Of a DNA stretch of 64,000 nt, positions 32,519 through 44,845 are shown piece by piece (the stretch's first letter is position 1; each line of letters opens with the position of its first letter). The notes under the pieces are model-generated. The model saw only the letters and a program-made list of their open reading frames with translations, did not search any database and was not told the origin of the DNA. The position numbers were made by a program, and so were the translations under genes. Source of the stretch: Phycomyces nitens. Lineage: Eukaryota > Mucoromycota > Mucoromycetes > Mucorales > Phycomycetaceae. The stretch lies in the NCBI GenBank assembly GCA_022702545.1, contig JAHRBC010000002.1, positions 558,001-622,000 on the forward strand, given 5' to 3'.

Positions 32519-35500
32519 ATGTCTTCTATTACTCAACTTCGCAACAAGGCCTGTTATTGCACTAAATGCAATGGTAACGCCCAAGGTTACAGTCTGGTAA
32601 CAAAGAGAACCTCTCAGCGTCATAATAAGAGAGCAAGAATTGACGAACTTGAAAGAATTGTGATGGGTATGATGATTTTGGTATTGTTTTTTGGCCCTTG
32701 TATAATAACACGGTTTTTTATTAAACACAGAAAGACAAAGAGAAATGGTGGAGATTGATATTGAACGTAAGGAATATTTATTTGAAGAGCAGCAGATAGT
32801 AACAAGCTATTGTATTCTATATGTAGCTATCACAACCCATCAATCCAGTTCTATGGAAAGACAGAATGATTTTTCCCACTCACCTGTCGTGGAATCTGAG
32901 CTGATGCTGGATGGCGATGATTCAGCTGCCAATGAGGTGAATGGCAATGACAGCAACAATGAAGAGGAGAGCAATGCCAAAGACAGTGATGGTGATGACG
33001 TCGAGGAGATTGAAGTCAAGGATCTTAGCAGTGAAGGCGAGTGTTGAATAAAGAAAAAAGAACCTGAAAAAATTGAGTGTTAATAATTATCATTTTAAAA
33101 TAGACCCCTTTTCTTCCCCCGAGATGCCAGAGAATCCAGTGCACAGGTCTATTGCCATATTCGTGGTCCTGTTTGCATCCCGCTACGTGGTCAACAAGGG
33201 TGCTGTTGTCTTGATCGAGTTCATCAACGAGCTCTTGAAGATCTACGAGCAGGATTTCCAATTGCCCTCTAGCCTTCCTGGTCTCCAAAAGATGACGGGT
33301 TTCTCAGCCTTGACCAAAGGAATAAAGAAATCTGTTGTGTGCCAGGATTGCCACAAGGTGTACAAGGAAGCTGGGTCTGTTCCTGAGTTCTGTAACTCAT
33401 CCAAGGTTGGTCCCCGCTCTTCCTGTGGGTGCAAGTTGATGAAGGCATCCTCTTCTGGTACTTTGGTTCCAAGACGCCAATTCCACTATCAGTCCGTCAA
33501 GCAGGCGTTGAGTGTCCTTTTCCTCCGCCCGGATTTTGAGGCCAATATCCGCCATTGGAACAAAGAGCTTAAGGTCATGGACACCATGTGCGATGTGTAC
33601 GATGGTGCCATGTGGAAGAACCTGAAGGATAAGGATGGTGTCTCCTTTGTCGCTGACCCACGTTCATTGATGCTGACATTGAACATCGATTGGTTTCAGC
33701 CATTCGATGGGGTGACTTATTCCTGTGGAGCAATCTACTTGGCAATAAACAATCTTCCTAGGGCTGAGCGGTTCAAGCCCGAGAATATCATCCTTGTTGG
33801 CCTGATGCCTGGGCCGAAGGAGCCAAAATCAGACGAGATAAACAGCTACCTGGAGCCGCTGGTCAATGACCTGAACCAGCTGTACGTTGGTGTTTCCATC
33901 CCAACATTTGAGTGCCCTTCTTCTGTGGTTGTCCGTGCTGCCTTGATGATGGTCGCCTGCGACATCCCTGCTGCCAGGAAGACTAGTGGCTTCACAGCCC
34001 ATAACAGCACTCGGGCATGCTATAAGTGCAGTCGCAGTTTCTCCTGTCTGGAAGGCATGAGCCATGTGAACTTTCGTGGGTTTGAGTTTGTCAAGTGGAG
34101 GCTTGCCAATGGTGAAGAAAACCGGGTGCATGCTGAGGAGTGGAAGAGTGCAAGTACGCCCTCAGAAAGGCACCAGCTGGAGGTCGAAAATGGTGTTCGA
34201 TGGTCGCAGCTGCACTGCCTTGGATACTTTGATCTAGTACGTGGAACGATCATTGATCCCATGCACAACCTATTCCTGGGTACGGCCAAGAGGATGGTCA
34301 AGACATGGACCGCCAGTGGTCTGATCACAGACCGGGATCTTTGTCAGATGCAAAAGGTGGCAGAGACAATGGTGTTGCCTGTGGGATATACCATGTTGAA
34401 GACAAAGATCAGAAAGGGGTTTCCCCAAATGAAAGCTGACGAGTGGAAGTCCTGGGTGTTGATTTACTCTCCTGTTCTGCTGCGGCCTGTTCTTTCTGGA
34501 ACAAAGTTCAAGAATTGGATCAGCTTTGTTGATGCCTGCCATCTCCTTACCAAGCCTACCATCACTTTTGACGAACTTGATGAGGCCCATAGTCACCTGG
34601 AGAAGTTCGGTCGGGAGTGTGAACAACAATACCCTAGTACCATCCTCACCTGCAACATGCACCTACACCTCCATCTTCGCAACACTGTTCGTGATTTTGG
34701 ACCAGTGTATGGTTATTGGCTCTTTGGGTTCGAGCGATATAATGGGTTGTTGAAGAATGTTGATACAAACAGGAGAGATGGGTTTGAATCAACATACATA
34801 AAAAGTTTTACTGAAAATATGTATAAGGGTGATCTTGTGCAAAGACTTACATGTCAGAGCCAAGTCCCCTTCAAAGTACTATTGAAAAAACTCACCTCCT
34901 TGTCCAATACTTTTATAGTAGCCCCAGCCCCAGCACCAGCACCTCAACGCCGTTTCCGTCTTGACGCATTCCTGCAAGCCTCGTTGGATGTCAGTCTTAC
35001 GATTAAGGGTAACGAAGCTCTCCCTCCGTCAGCATTACCTTTACCAACAGCAACAGCAACAACACAGATGGGTGATATCGACTATCCCCATCTCCTAGAA
35101 TATTACAAGAGAGCATATGACAATGAGCACCTTGTTGACTACCTCCATGCATCTTCATCACCATTCTTTGTCAATGACCAAATCACAAAGATCAAGGCCA
35201 TTGATCTTCTTGGTCAGACATACAAGGGCAAAGGTGGATCTGGCAGTTGCGGGTCATATATCCAAGCTCTTTTTCTGGATTTCGAGGGCAGAAAGACAAA
35301 CGCGTACACAGGAGAAATCCAATACCTGTTCGCCCACAACTTCGTTCATCCTCCCAGCCCCTCCAACAGCCGCCCTCATTTCCACCACAAGCAACATGTG
35401 TTTGCATTCGTCCACTGGCTTGTTCCAGATCCTGACAATCTCAGACCAGTTGAGCAAGTTGACGTCTGCCTCCCTGGTTTTGCGCCAAACACGTTCGACA

Positions 35501-35619
35501 GCATCTTGCCAGTGCACAGGATTCTCTTGGAAGTGGCTACGGCCAAATTAAAAATTGAAAACAACGCAAGGATGCTGGTCATTCCACTGCCAAAAAAATA
35601 TATGCATAAATACAAATAA
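32519..35619 (+). CDS. Plavaka/Tnp2-like transposase of element D, 4 exons, 969 aa
   Basis: Exons 32519-32666, 32731-32766, 32827-33036 and 33104-35619 sum to a single open frame. N-terminal zinc module CYCTKC...SQRH (residues 12-35); acidic exon 3 ending in DGDDVEEIEVKD. Core blocks: NIDWFQPFDGVTYSCGA (Asp ~326), LPRAERFKPENIILVGLM, CYKCSRSF, IIDPMHNLFLGTAKRM (Asp ~515), MHLHLHLRNTVRDFGP and YWLFGFERYNG (Glu ~674). Intron 3 appears to use a GC donor (GAAG|GCGAGT) where A has GT. If GC is not used, the zinc/acidic N-terminus would be lost and translation could start inside exon 4. Otherwise intact. Confidence 0.87.
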
Positions 35620-35744
35620 AACTTTTCTCTCTCTCTCTCTCTTTTAAAGAAGCAAAAAACAAAACAAAGCCAAGTAAAATATACATATAGTCCAAATAGC
35701 GCATATGTGAAACAGGGTGAAAATTAAGAGAAAAAGAAAACGTT

Positions 35745-36931
35745 TTATTGTCTCAGTGACCATTGAGGAAGGGAGGAAGAAAGCCCCTCAGGGACTGCTA
35801 AATCCGCAATGCGGCCAAATACTCTTGGGAGCATTTGGCGCACGTTGACACCCAAGCCAAGGAGCGAGTATGAGTCCAACAACTCAATCAACTGATTGAA
35901 CTAATATATATTCATTAGAATATTATTTTATGATTCAAAAGCAATAAAAAAATTTATTTAAATAATATGTTACCTCATCGCTCCTCCAGCCTGGGTGTAC
36001 TGTGCGGATCATCCGCCGGCCAGGAACTCCAGGAAACTCATCCTCAGACTCACCCTCAGACATTGCTGCCTTTTGGATGAGTGCTGAGCAATCATTGCCT
36101 ATCGCATTGTCAATGGCATCCTTGTTGGAGAGGTATGCCATTCGACGGTGATGGAAATGCTAATCAAACATATGTTTAATATTGTTTTTCAATCTCAAGT
36201 CTTTTAGATGCTATACTATTACATACATCAGCTTCCCGGCCGGCTTTTCTGGCACGAGCATTTGCGGCTACCCGTGCCTCAGGAGACACCCTCTCCTGGC
36301 GACACCTTCCACAAAAGTTCCAGTAGACACTGTCCCGAAGATCCCTTTGGCGCAAGCCAGTGTTGATGAACGTTGGGCCCAGGTAGGCAAGGAGTTCAAG
36401 AACCAACTCCTTGTTGGGAGATTCATTGAAATGAACCTCCGTTCTCCACCTGGGCCTGTTGTTGTTGGCTTGCACCATAGCCGGGTTGTTTGACTTGAAA
36501 TTGGGCCTCCACAGATAGTCTCGTATATGTCACTATTAAATTTTTATAAGCCAATGAATTGGTAAGCTATTGAGAATATTAATACTTACAAACGCTTCTG
36601 TGGTGGCACCAGGGTTATACTCCACCACAGCCGGGATGATGGGAGCTGGGCCAGTGGCAGGGATAGCAACAGGACCAGGAGCAGGGCCAACAATGGTGAA
36701 TAGCTCCTCACCAAAGGCAGAAGCAAGCTCGGCGGCAGGAACTGCACTGTTGTTGGCAGCCACCAACTCAGCCAAACTGTCAATAGCCTCAACAGTACTG
36801 GCGTTGCCTTCGATGCTGGTGCCAATGCGAGAATCTACCCTGACAAGGATGTTTTGAATATCCCGCAAGGTCTCCAACAATTGGAGTTGCTCATCGGTTG
36901 AGCGAGAAGTGGGAGTGGATCTTGGTGCCAT
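35745..36931 (-). pseudogene. Accessory gene of element D, 4 exons, stop codon at start of exon 2
   Basis: Exons (minus) 36931-36590, 36532-36227 (306 bases), 36159-35974 (186, same as A) and 35900-35745. N-terminus Pro/Ala-rich with coiled coil (LLETLRDIQNILVRVDSRI). Exon 2 has NNNRPRW and ESPNKELV. Exon 3 has MSEGESEDE and HPGWRSDE. Exon 4 ends LPQWSLRQ. The first codon of exon 2 reads TGA, where A, B and C have sense codons. All other positions are open. So D either lost full-length protein by one substitution or the splice site differs from my model. Confidence 0.78.
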
Positions 36932-37139
36932 GGTCTATAGAATATCATATGTTTTCAAAATTAGCTTTATATTCTCTTTATAAATTATAGACTCTACTCT
37001 TTACATACAAAATACTTGGTTTGCGAGTGCAGGAGGGTCGATTCAATTGTAAATAGATGGTCTTTATATACACAGATGAGTTTAATAAACAGATTCCTAA
37101 TTACCCTTTGTATACACTGTATAAATTAATAAAAAAATA

Positions 37140-38445
37140 ATTTTGGATCTCTGCTTGAAATTAAATATCATTTCTTTCTTTCTTTTTGTTCTATCTTCTT
37201 ATCTCTGTTGTTTTATCTCTACGTGGGTTTTTAATAAGACATTCTTTATACTAAAAAATTAATGGCTTCTTTATAAATGTATACTCATCCCAATACATTC
37301 TCTCTAAATTGCCCATCTAGACTAATCATGGTCAGTTACATGTGCCGGTGCCATCTTGCAAGTTATTCTGATTGTCTCTTTCTATCCTGTAGACCTCTTC
37401 CACTTGTACAGCCTATTATATGGTGCCATCATCAGTGCCAGGGTAAATAAAATCTTTTCGTGTCAAATTTCTTTTTTTCTCAACGTTTGTTATTCTACCA
37501 TAGGCCGCCGCCATCACTGTCTACCCCATCTGCCTCCTTCATCATCTACGACTGGTTATCATAATGGTAATGCCGTTTCTTGGTCTTTGTGCTTTTCCCT
37601 AATATTATTCTGGCTATTTACTAATACTTTTCTATATTCTTAAAAAGTTATTGTTGGCCGCCATATACCATCCCTCTACTATAATTGCCAACTCTGTTTT
37701 TGGTATGTAAATCGATTTTTCTATCACTCAATTCACCCATATTAATTTATTTTATCCCATCTCTAGTCAATCTAATCATACAAGATGCCATGCCGCACAA
37801 CTCAGCCCCTCTTTGCCCATTCTTATCCAATCCTTGCAATGTAAGTATAATATCCCTTGCATCTTGAATAGCACCCGCACTTTTGAATATATGTGTGATA
37901 TTTGGTAGTAGAAAAGGGACGGTGGATACTTTGAGACTCTTTATTGTGATTGAGAAAAAAGTTAAAGTTATATCCAGTCCTTGATTCAAGAAGTGTGTTA
38001 ACTTAGTATTTATAATTATTGTTATAATTCTTATCAGCTTGGATATTCATTATCATAATAGCTGTGTTATTAGTTAATAGGTATTTTGGGACTTTGTCCC
38101 ACAATAGATTGGGTATGGTATTTTCATATTTGGATAAGGATTTCTGGATGGTATAGTTTGTCTTGATTTTAGATAATCCAGCTATCTGGGTTTATATATC
38201 ACTTTTCTCTGATATACCATTATGCCAAATACAACAATATGTCCCTAATATAACTTTTATTATATCAGAATACTACTGCAACCACCCAAATTGCTGCCGG
38301 ACCCTATTTTCAGGTATTGTTCAGTAGAGAAGTATCTGATCCAAGTAATATCAAATAGGCTGGTAGAAGCGGCAAGGATAGACAGTAATAGTATTAGAGC
38401 TTGTGTATAGAACCATTCTATTCTTTCCAATAAACACAAATATAA
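37140..38445 (+). other. Right-arm string of exon-like segments in element D
   Basis: Pyrimidine-rich run 37170-37218, then acceptor/donor pairs as in A. Several exons align with A at the DNA level (GCCCATCTAGAC... segment near 37312; TTGCCCATTCTTATCCAATC near 37816; the last exon near 38290-38370). The transcript end region attctattctttccaataa (about 38413) matches A near 15072. Frames are not conserved between A and D, so a non-coding role is as likely as a protein. Confidence 0.5.
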
Positions 38446-38885
38446 ACCATAAACCTTTTAAGTACGGGGTATAAAATGATGGAAAGAGTAATTATTGCTT
38501 GATTATACAATAATGAGTTTCAAAGAGTGGTCAATACTGGCAGTTTGAATGGGTAAACAATAATAAACCCTCACTATTAGCGTATGAAAAACAACAATAA
38601 GATCGCCCTTTCAAGATGTAAACACAATACCTGTACACCAAAAACATAATGTCGGATGTAACAATTGAGTATATCAAGTCAGTTAAGCATGTCAAAAATG
38701 CTAACAAACCTTTGTTCCATTCGCTGTCACAACTTTTACCATGTTTATTTCGAGTCTTACAACCTGATAGAAACCTAGGTTCTCCTATCTGTCATATCTG
38801 TGTTTTACCATAGAAAATTCACGACTTTTCACATATTTATTTACAGTTTTACACATGATCTACTTTTACCGTTTTCCCAGTGTTG

Positions 38886-39065
38886 TGCTTGTTAATCGGT
38901 ATACCAAGCATCTCTTGAATTAATGCCACTATATGAAACGTACAGATGTAAATACTAGATGCAGTAGAAGGAGAATAGAGAATGCGCAATATGATTAATT
39001 AAAGAGTGTAAACATATTATAATATTCTTATGGTGCATTTAGCTTTAACTATCGACTTTTGTCGA
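38886..39065. other. Remainder of the ~160-bp repeat, then AT-rich DNA
   Basis: The first ~45 bases continue the repeat unit broken by element D (gtgcttgttaatcggtatacc). Nothing else recognised. Confidence 0.6.
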
Positions 39066-40115
39066 ATTTGTTTCAATTTCGTTTGATAAAACTCCGCGGG
39101 TAAAAAATAATGATATTTAACATCCGACATACTGCAAAATATAATTATTATCTCTGCTATGTAACCGTCTCTTACTAGCAAATCTTTAAAACACTAAGGC
39201 TTTTTGTTAAAGCTGTTTAATTAAAAATGGAGCCGTGGGATACATCAATCAATACTATGGCTATCTAATACACGGCTTGGATTTTTTATAACCTCGTTTT
39301 TGCAAAAGTCTTAGGCTTTTGAAAAAATATGTGAAAAAGTTTATATCAAAGTTCGAATATACTTCACATATCTTTAAAACACTAAAACTTTTTGTTAAAG
39401 CTTTTTGATTGAAAACAAAGCCGCGGGATACATTAAACAGTACAATGGCTATCTAATGCGTGGCTCATATTTTTTGTAACTTCATTTTTGCAAAAGTCTT
39501 AGACTTTTGAAAAAGTATGTGAAAAGGTTGAAATAAAAGTCCGAATGCATGTAGCAAATCTTTAAAACACTAAGACTTTTTGTTAAAGCTTTTTAATTAA
39601 AAACAAAGCCGCGGGATACATTAAACAGTACAATGGCTATCTAACGCGCGGCTTAGATTTTTTGTAACTTCATTTTTGCAAAAGTCTTAGGCTTTTGAAA
39701 AGTACGTGAAAATGCTGATATCAAAGTCCGAATGTATTATATAAAATTTATACATATTTAACCTTTTTTTGACTACCTTTTGGTTGATCAGGTACAAAAA
39801 TACGAAGTCATAAGCACGTGACCTGCATTTTTCCTCATATTTTTTTAAAATTCCGACAATAGCCCTTCAGCCTGTTTCAATTTCATGAAAATTATGATCT
39901 CCGCTATGTAATTGTCGCTTACCAGCATATCTTTAAAACACTAAGGCTTTTCTTTAACGCCATTTAATTAAAAATGAAGCCGTGGGATACATTAATCAAT
40001 GCTATGGCTTTCTAACGCGCGGCTCAGATTTTTTATATATTTATTTTTGCAAAAGTCTTAGGCTTTTGAAAAGTGCGTAAAAAAGTTGATATCTAAGTCC
40101 GAATGCACCATACCA
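39066..40115. repeat. Imperfect ~187-bp repeat, four copies
   Basis: The segment TCTTTAAAACACTAA begins at about 39182, 39371, 39556 and 39929. Units contain GCAAAAGTCTTAGGCTTTTGAAAA, itself an inverted repeat around GTCTTAGGC. Copies 1 and 4 are each preceded by the same ~110-base segment (atttcg/atttcatga...ctctgctatgtaa), so the array may be a duplicated larger block. No coding potential. Confidence 0.8.
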
Positions 40116-40236
40116 TAGAAAATATATTGCTGTAAAGTCAGCTCATAAGATTTAAAACTAATTCGAATATAATGGTAGTTGGCAGAATGAGTATATCATT
40201 AAGAAAACAATATGCATATTCTACAGAGATTCCCAG

Positions 40237-40690
40237 GTGGGGAGGTGGGGAATGACAAACTTTAGTGTAATATAGCTGTAAAAATTTTTCACCTTTTTTT
40301 AGTGTCTGAAAAATTATGAGATGAGTGTTTCATTCCTTGATTAAAGATAGCAGAGCTGAAGATGTGGTATACAAGATCCCAATCGGATGTTTATGTCATT
40401 GACAACCTTACATAAGGGAGGGTCATTTAGTTTTACTTCAAAAAAGTAGAGCAAAGAAAAGAAAAGAAATATAAACTAACCTCGGCGTAATACAGCTATA
40501 AAAAAATTTCATTTTTTTTGGTGCTTGAAAAAGGGCAAGATGTGTGTTTCATTCCTAGATTAAAAACAACAGAGCTGAAGATGTAGTATACAAGATGCCA
40601 ATCGGGCATTTATTAAGGTGGCAATCTTACGTGATGGAGAGTTATTCGATTTTATTTCAAAGGAGAGGACCAAAGCAAAGATAAAACAGC
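40237..40690. repeat. Direct duplication of a ~240-bp segment
   Basis: Copies at about 40260-40450 and 40490-40680 share gtaatatagctgtaaaa, gtttcattcct, agagctgaagatgt and tatacaagat. Diverged by roughly one fifth. Unknown origin. Confidence 0.7.
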
Positions 40691-40903
40691 TAAAGGAAAA
40701 GAGGAAAAGAAAAAGTGCACTAAAACATATACTAAAAATATGAGAGAACCAATAAGAGCAGCCTAAAGAGTATTAAAGACTTAGTCTGTTTCTCTTAGAT
40801 GAAGGCTCATTGCTCATTCCTAGTGGTCTAAACCTATATCAAACAGTAGAAATATTATATTAATATTAAATTGAGAATAGATGAGCAACAAAAAAGCTCT
40901 AAC

Positions 40904-41191
40904 TTATAGTACATCTGTCATGATTGGGGATTTAGCCTCGTCATCCATTTGAAATACCTCATCTTCCAAAAGAAAAAAACTGCTTGCTCTTTCCTGCTAT
41001 AACATAATAAAAATATTTTATTAATTATAATGTATATTCAAATGTTTGTTAATTAATAAACTTGCCTGGCTGTTCTCTGCTATTTTTCTCTTACGAGTCT
41101 GGTTTGCACTCTTAAAGATGTCTTGAAGAAGATTCTTGGCACACCACATTCTTTTGCACTTGTAAATGTAGAGTGCTATTGTCCTAGCCAT
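40904..41191 (-). CDS. Possible small two-exon gene or exon pair, 72 aa
   Basis: Exon 41191-41066 (MARTIALYIYKCKRMWCAK..., 42 codons) ends in CAG|GCAAGT, a good GC-AG donor. Exon 40996-40904 (QERASSFFLLEDEV...) ends in TAA. Basic first half, acidic second half. It lies divergent to a Plavaka-like relic, the same relation the accessory gene does not have, so it may instead be an internal exon of a decayed element gene. Low support. Confidence 0.3.
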
Positions 41192-41301
41192 GCCTCACTG
41201 GCCACAATCATTGATGACAGGTACGTTGATTTTGTCATCATTGACCAAGAAGTGTCTTTGCTGCTATTGCTATTATTAGTCAAATAATCTCTTACCTACC
41301 C

Positions 41302-42205
41302 ATGGAAAAAGTAATTAGAGTATACTCCAAGCTTATCACGTCAAACTTGAAGGGCGGTAGAAATGCCAGTTTGCTTGTTGAGCGCTTTGCTGTTCATAGC
41401 TTTGTCAGTTCAGCAAACAGCTCTCAGAATTATCCTAGTACAAGTCAGCCGTCCACATATAATGAAGCAAGTTTCTTAGATCTTCCAGATGGTGTAAGTG
41501 CTGCCCAGCTATGGGAGCCATTCAACTGACATGCCAGCTTGAATGATGATGACTTGGAAGGTGTCAGCAGCCCTGTTGTCAAGAATACTTTGGCAAAGTA
41601 CTATGTGCGAAACAGTGGTATGGACAGTATTGAACTTGATGACCCGACGATTGTTGTTGCTTCTCGTCTTTGGAAAAATTCAACCGTACATTCTTCATGT
41701 ATGTACCGAAGAATAAAAAACGAGACCAGACGTGGCAATCATCATGTGATGTTCACCTGTCCATACAGAAAGTGAGTATTGGTATTAGTCAAAATACAAA
41801 ATAGAGATCACTCGCATTTTTTATATTTTTATCTAGCCATCGCAATATAACTATTCAAAGCTGGTTTGTTGGCACCGTGGAATTTTATTTTGAGCATAAA
41901 GAGGTTGATGGCACACCGCACTTTCTGGCATTCCACTGGGAAAATCAAATATTTTTATATAAATCAAAATTAAAGATTATGTATAGGGAAAATCAATTTT
42001 CATGCTATTAATGGTGGGTTTTCATTTTGATCAACAATCCATTTTTATGTATACCGTTGAGGCCTACTATCCCATCAACAAGTGTACAGAATCTCATTAT
42101 AGATTCCTTAATTGTCCGCCAAATACACAAAACGTTAAATCTATAGAGCAATTACAGTTTACTCTCAGTAATTGCACCCTTTTATATACTCTTGTACATC
42201 ATTTA
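41302..42205 (+). pseudogene. Relic of a Plavaka-like transposase C-terminus
   Basis: Open pieces 41302-41528 and 41539-41775 are separated by a TGA. A plausible intron (GTGAGT at 41772 to ATCTAG near 41837) leads to a segment reading SWFVGTVEFYFEHKEVDG then PHFLAF. This parallels the GEIQYLF...HVFAFVKW block near the C-terminus of the four full transposases but belongs to a different subfamily. Downstream frame 42002-42208 contains VEAYYPI, resembling the next block. No N-terminal or catalytic region remains. Confidence 0.5.
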
Positions 42206-42209
42206 TAAA

Positions 42210-42845
42210 GTGATTCTACTGGAACATACAGACCACTCAAAAGCACCAATTTAATATCCATTCTGCTGTTCATCTGACAGGCCATAGATACTACTCCAGC
42301 CACATGAAAAAGATAAAAATTGCTATTGCAGTGCTTGTAAAAATAATGAAAACTGCTTTTACAGTGCTTAAAGAATGATAAAACTTGGTTTTGTGGTTTA
42401 GAAAGGATAAAAACTGCCAGGATAGACAGGCCCCATTTGTTTATTATTTTACAGGATCAATAGATTTGAAAATTTTTCAATTTTTGTTTATTTGATAAAA
42501 TATTTCTTTAGCTAGCTTTTCTAAAATACAATTCTCTCCTTTGATAAAACTAATGGTTATATTAATACTGTTTGATAGAAACTTACGATTAATCTGAAGC
42601 AAGACCAGTCTGCCTAATAAATGCATTTGAGATATAAATATAGAGACAAAAGATAAATTATAATGAGTACTTGTTTAAATGCGATGATATGAATCACAAT
42701 ACTTATATTATATACAGTAGCACTGGATCATTTCGTAGTATTAAACAGCTCTGCACCAAAAACCCGATCTTGTATAATGAGTCTATTAATACAGGACATG
42801 ATATGCCTAGTAATATATATATTAAAATAAATAAATGATTTATTG
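42210..42845. other. AT-rich stretch without recognisable genes
   Basis: Apart from short variants of tacagtgctt...aaaa between 42320 and 42390, nothing stands out. Confidence 0.5.
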
Positions 42846-42849
42846 TTGA

Positions 42850-43290
42850 TATTGTATAGATAGTTACCTTTTCACGCCAAAGTTAAACTAGTGATTAATT
42901 TGTTTGTAAACATATTGAATATTTGTTACTAAATAATATATATAAGCAATTAGACAAGGTGTATATAAAATATTTAAAGACAAAGCTTACCATGATCTTG
43001 CCATAAAGTACAAATTTCAGTCAGGATGGATGTATTTAGCTATACTATATGATATGAGATGATGGTTAATAAATATAGATAAACATACATACAGATATTA
43101 CTTTACCTTGGAATAGTTGAGTACATATGCCTATAACAAAAAGTAATGTTATTAAGAGTAAATAATTTTTTTTTAAAAAGATACTAACCAAGCATGAAAA
43201 TAACCAGCAGTAGAAGAAAAAGAAAAATAAAGGAAAAGTAAATACTTTGTGATAAATGTTAGTTTGACCCTGAGAAATGGCGGCTGATAA
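42850..43290 (-). other. Mini-exon module like the transposon right arms, copy 1
   Basis: On the minus strand a pyrimidine-rich run (43245-43205, TTTTCCTTTATTTTTCTTTT) ends in CATGCTTG with donor GTTAGT (43189). An exon of 24 bases (43133-43110) lies between TTATAG and GTAAAG. Another exon ends at about 42991 before GTAAGC. The layout matches the right arms of elements A-D although no transposase flanks it. Confidence 0.45.
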
Positions 43291-43689
43291 AATATATTTT
43301 CTTAAAGAAGCTATTTGTATCTATTGGTGCAGTTAAACACATATAGGTACTTCTCTAAGTTGGGAATTTTTGATGATATCATCCTCGCATGTCTTCTCAA
43401 AGTCTGAGTAGAGACCATAACTGAACCTCTGCTATCAAGTGAGCAGATTGAACATCTGAAATTCACTTTGTTATTATTATAGTTGAACACTTTTAGGTAT
43501 TGATCTTTGTATAATTGGCAAGGAAAAGGGTTTATAATTATAGTTTATTTGTTGCTTTTTATAGTTAAAATGTAACAGCCAAAAGGTACAATCTGCTCTG
43601 TACCCAATAGAATACTCTTTACATTATCATCGGCGCCAAAAATAAGAAAAGCTAGTTGAGTTGAATTATTCTTAATTTTATATCAAATA

Positions 43690-44370
43690 ATAATTAATTT
43701 TGCCAAAGATAGAAACAATGGATTTTTGTAGTGTAGCTAAGAGAAAGACAATACTGTCTAAAAGTAAAAGAGAAGATTGTCAGTAAATAATTTTTATATA
43801 AATCATTTATTCATATACTTACATTTTTAATATAATAAACAGAACATTTGGTAGACTCTCTGTAATATGCTAATATTTGTAGATAAACAATATGTAATAC
43901 TAATATATTAGTTCACTTACAAGATATAGCCATTGTAATGGCCAGATAATTTCAATCGGGAATCCATATAAGAGCATAGCAAGATGTCTGTGATATATGT
44001 TATTAAAGAGGACATATTTATAATATAAAAGGTTTACCAGAATATTATATTGAGGTGGATAGAAAAATAGAATTCACAGCTATATATAAAAGAGTGATTT
44101 GGTTAATAAAGAATAACTTTAGCATAATATGATCTTACCTTTGGATATACAGCCAAGTGCAATAGAGAGCCCCATAATATATTTATAAGCAGTTACCTAT
44201 TAATAATAAAATATATTGAGTAAAAAATATATTTACAAGAGAAAGAAAAGAATTAATTACCAGAGTATTTTGTGGGAGTATTTAGGCACAGAAGAATAAG
44301 AAAATAAAAAGGAAAAATAAATACTTTGTATTAAAAGGCTGTTTGACCCTGATAAAATGCAGGTAGTAAA
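43690..44370 (-). other. Mini-exon module, copy 2
   Basis: On the minus strand the pyrimidine-rich run at 44320-44290 is followed by donor GTAATT (44261). Exons follow at about 44198-44141 (before GTAAGA), 43987-43923 (before GTAAGT) and 43870-43826 (before GTAAGT), with TAG or CAG acceptors. The run and the flanking CAGGGTCAAAC element are shared with copy 1. No conserved frame. Confidence 0.5.
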
Positions 44371-44845
44371 AATGATAATCCAAAAGAATATGCCTGCCGT
44401 CATTTTCATATCTTTGTGGTTTATAGTTTATTAGGTTGAAAAAGGTGTCTAGATATAGAACAAGAGTGTACACAATGCTGTTAAATAGCAATAAAACTAC
44501 AAGACAATTCATTATTTTCAGTCAACCTCTTTACTTGCAAGTGACACGGTTTATTTTATTCACCGGTGTTTGTTGTATCGCTCATTGCAGTGAACTTCGA
44601 AGTAGTGATGTATCTGTAGAAATGCCCCGAAGTAGTTAAATAATCTCTTGATTTGTTCTTTATTAAAATTGTCTTTCTACCCGTATCTATTTTCTTGTCA
44701 CTGAGTTGGACATTTATACTACATAACCAACCCACCATGTGTCACAAGTATATTGGTCATATTTCTTTTCCTCCTTATGAGAATAAACATAATAATAATT
44801 GATTTGTTTATTATTTCTACTACAATTAATTTAATGATATAGTTA

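Larger units (their letters stand above)
32277..38882 (+). mobile_element. Transposon D: CACTA-type (Plavaka/Tnp2-like) element, 6,606 bp
   Basis: Left end CACTGGGAAAACAGT; the right end read inverted is CACTGGGAAAACGGT (15-base repeats). Duplication TTG at 32274-32276 and 38883-38885. Joining the flanks gives tatattgtgcttgttaatc, which is present uninterrupted one repeat unit upstream (near 32109-32130). Contents mirror element A, its closest relative here. Confidence 0.93.

Noticed and set aside
41931..41946. CACTGGGAAAAT resembling the left end of element D
   Set aside because: No matching right end with a 3-base duplication found downstream, and the word lies in the relic's coding part.
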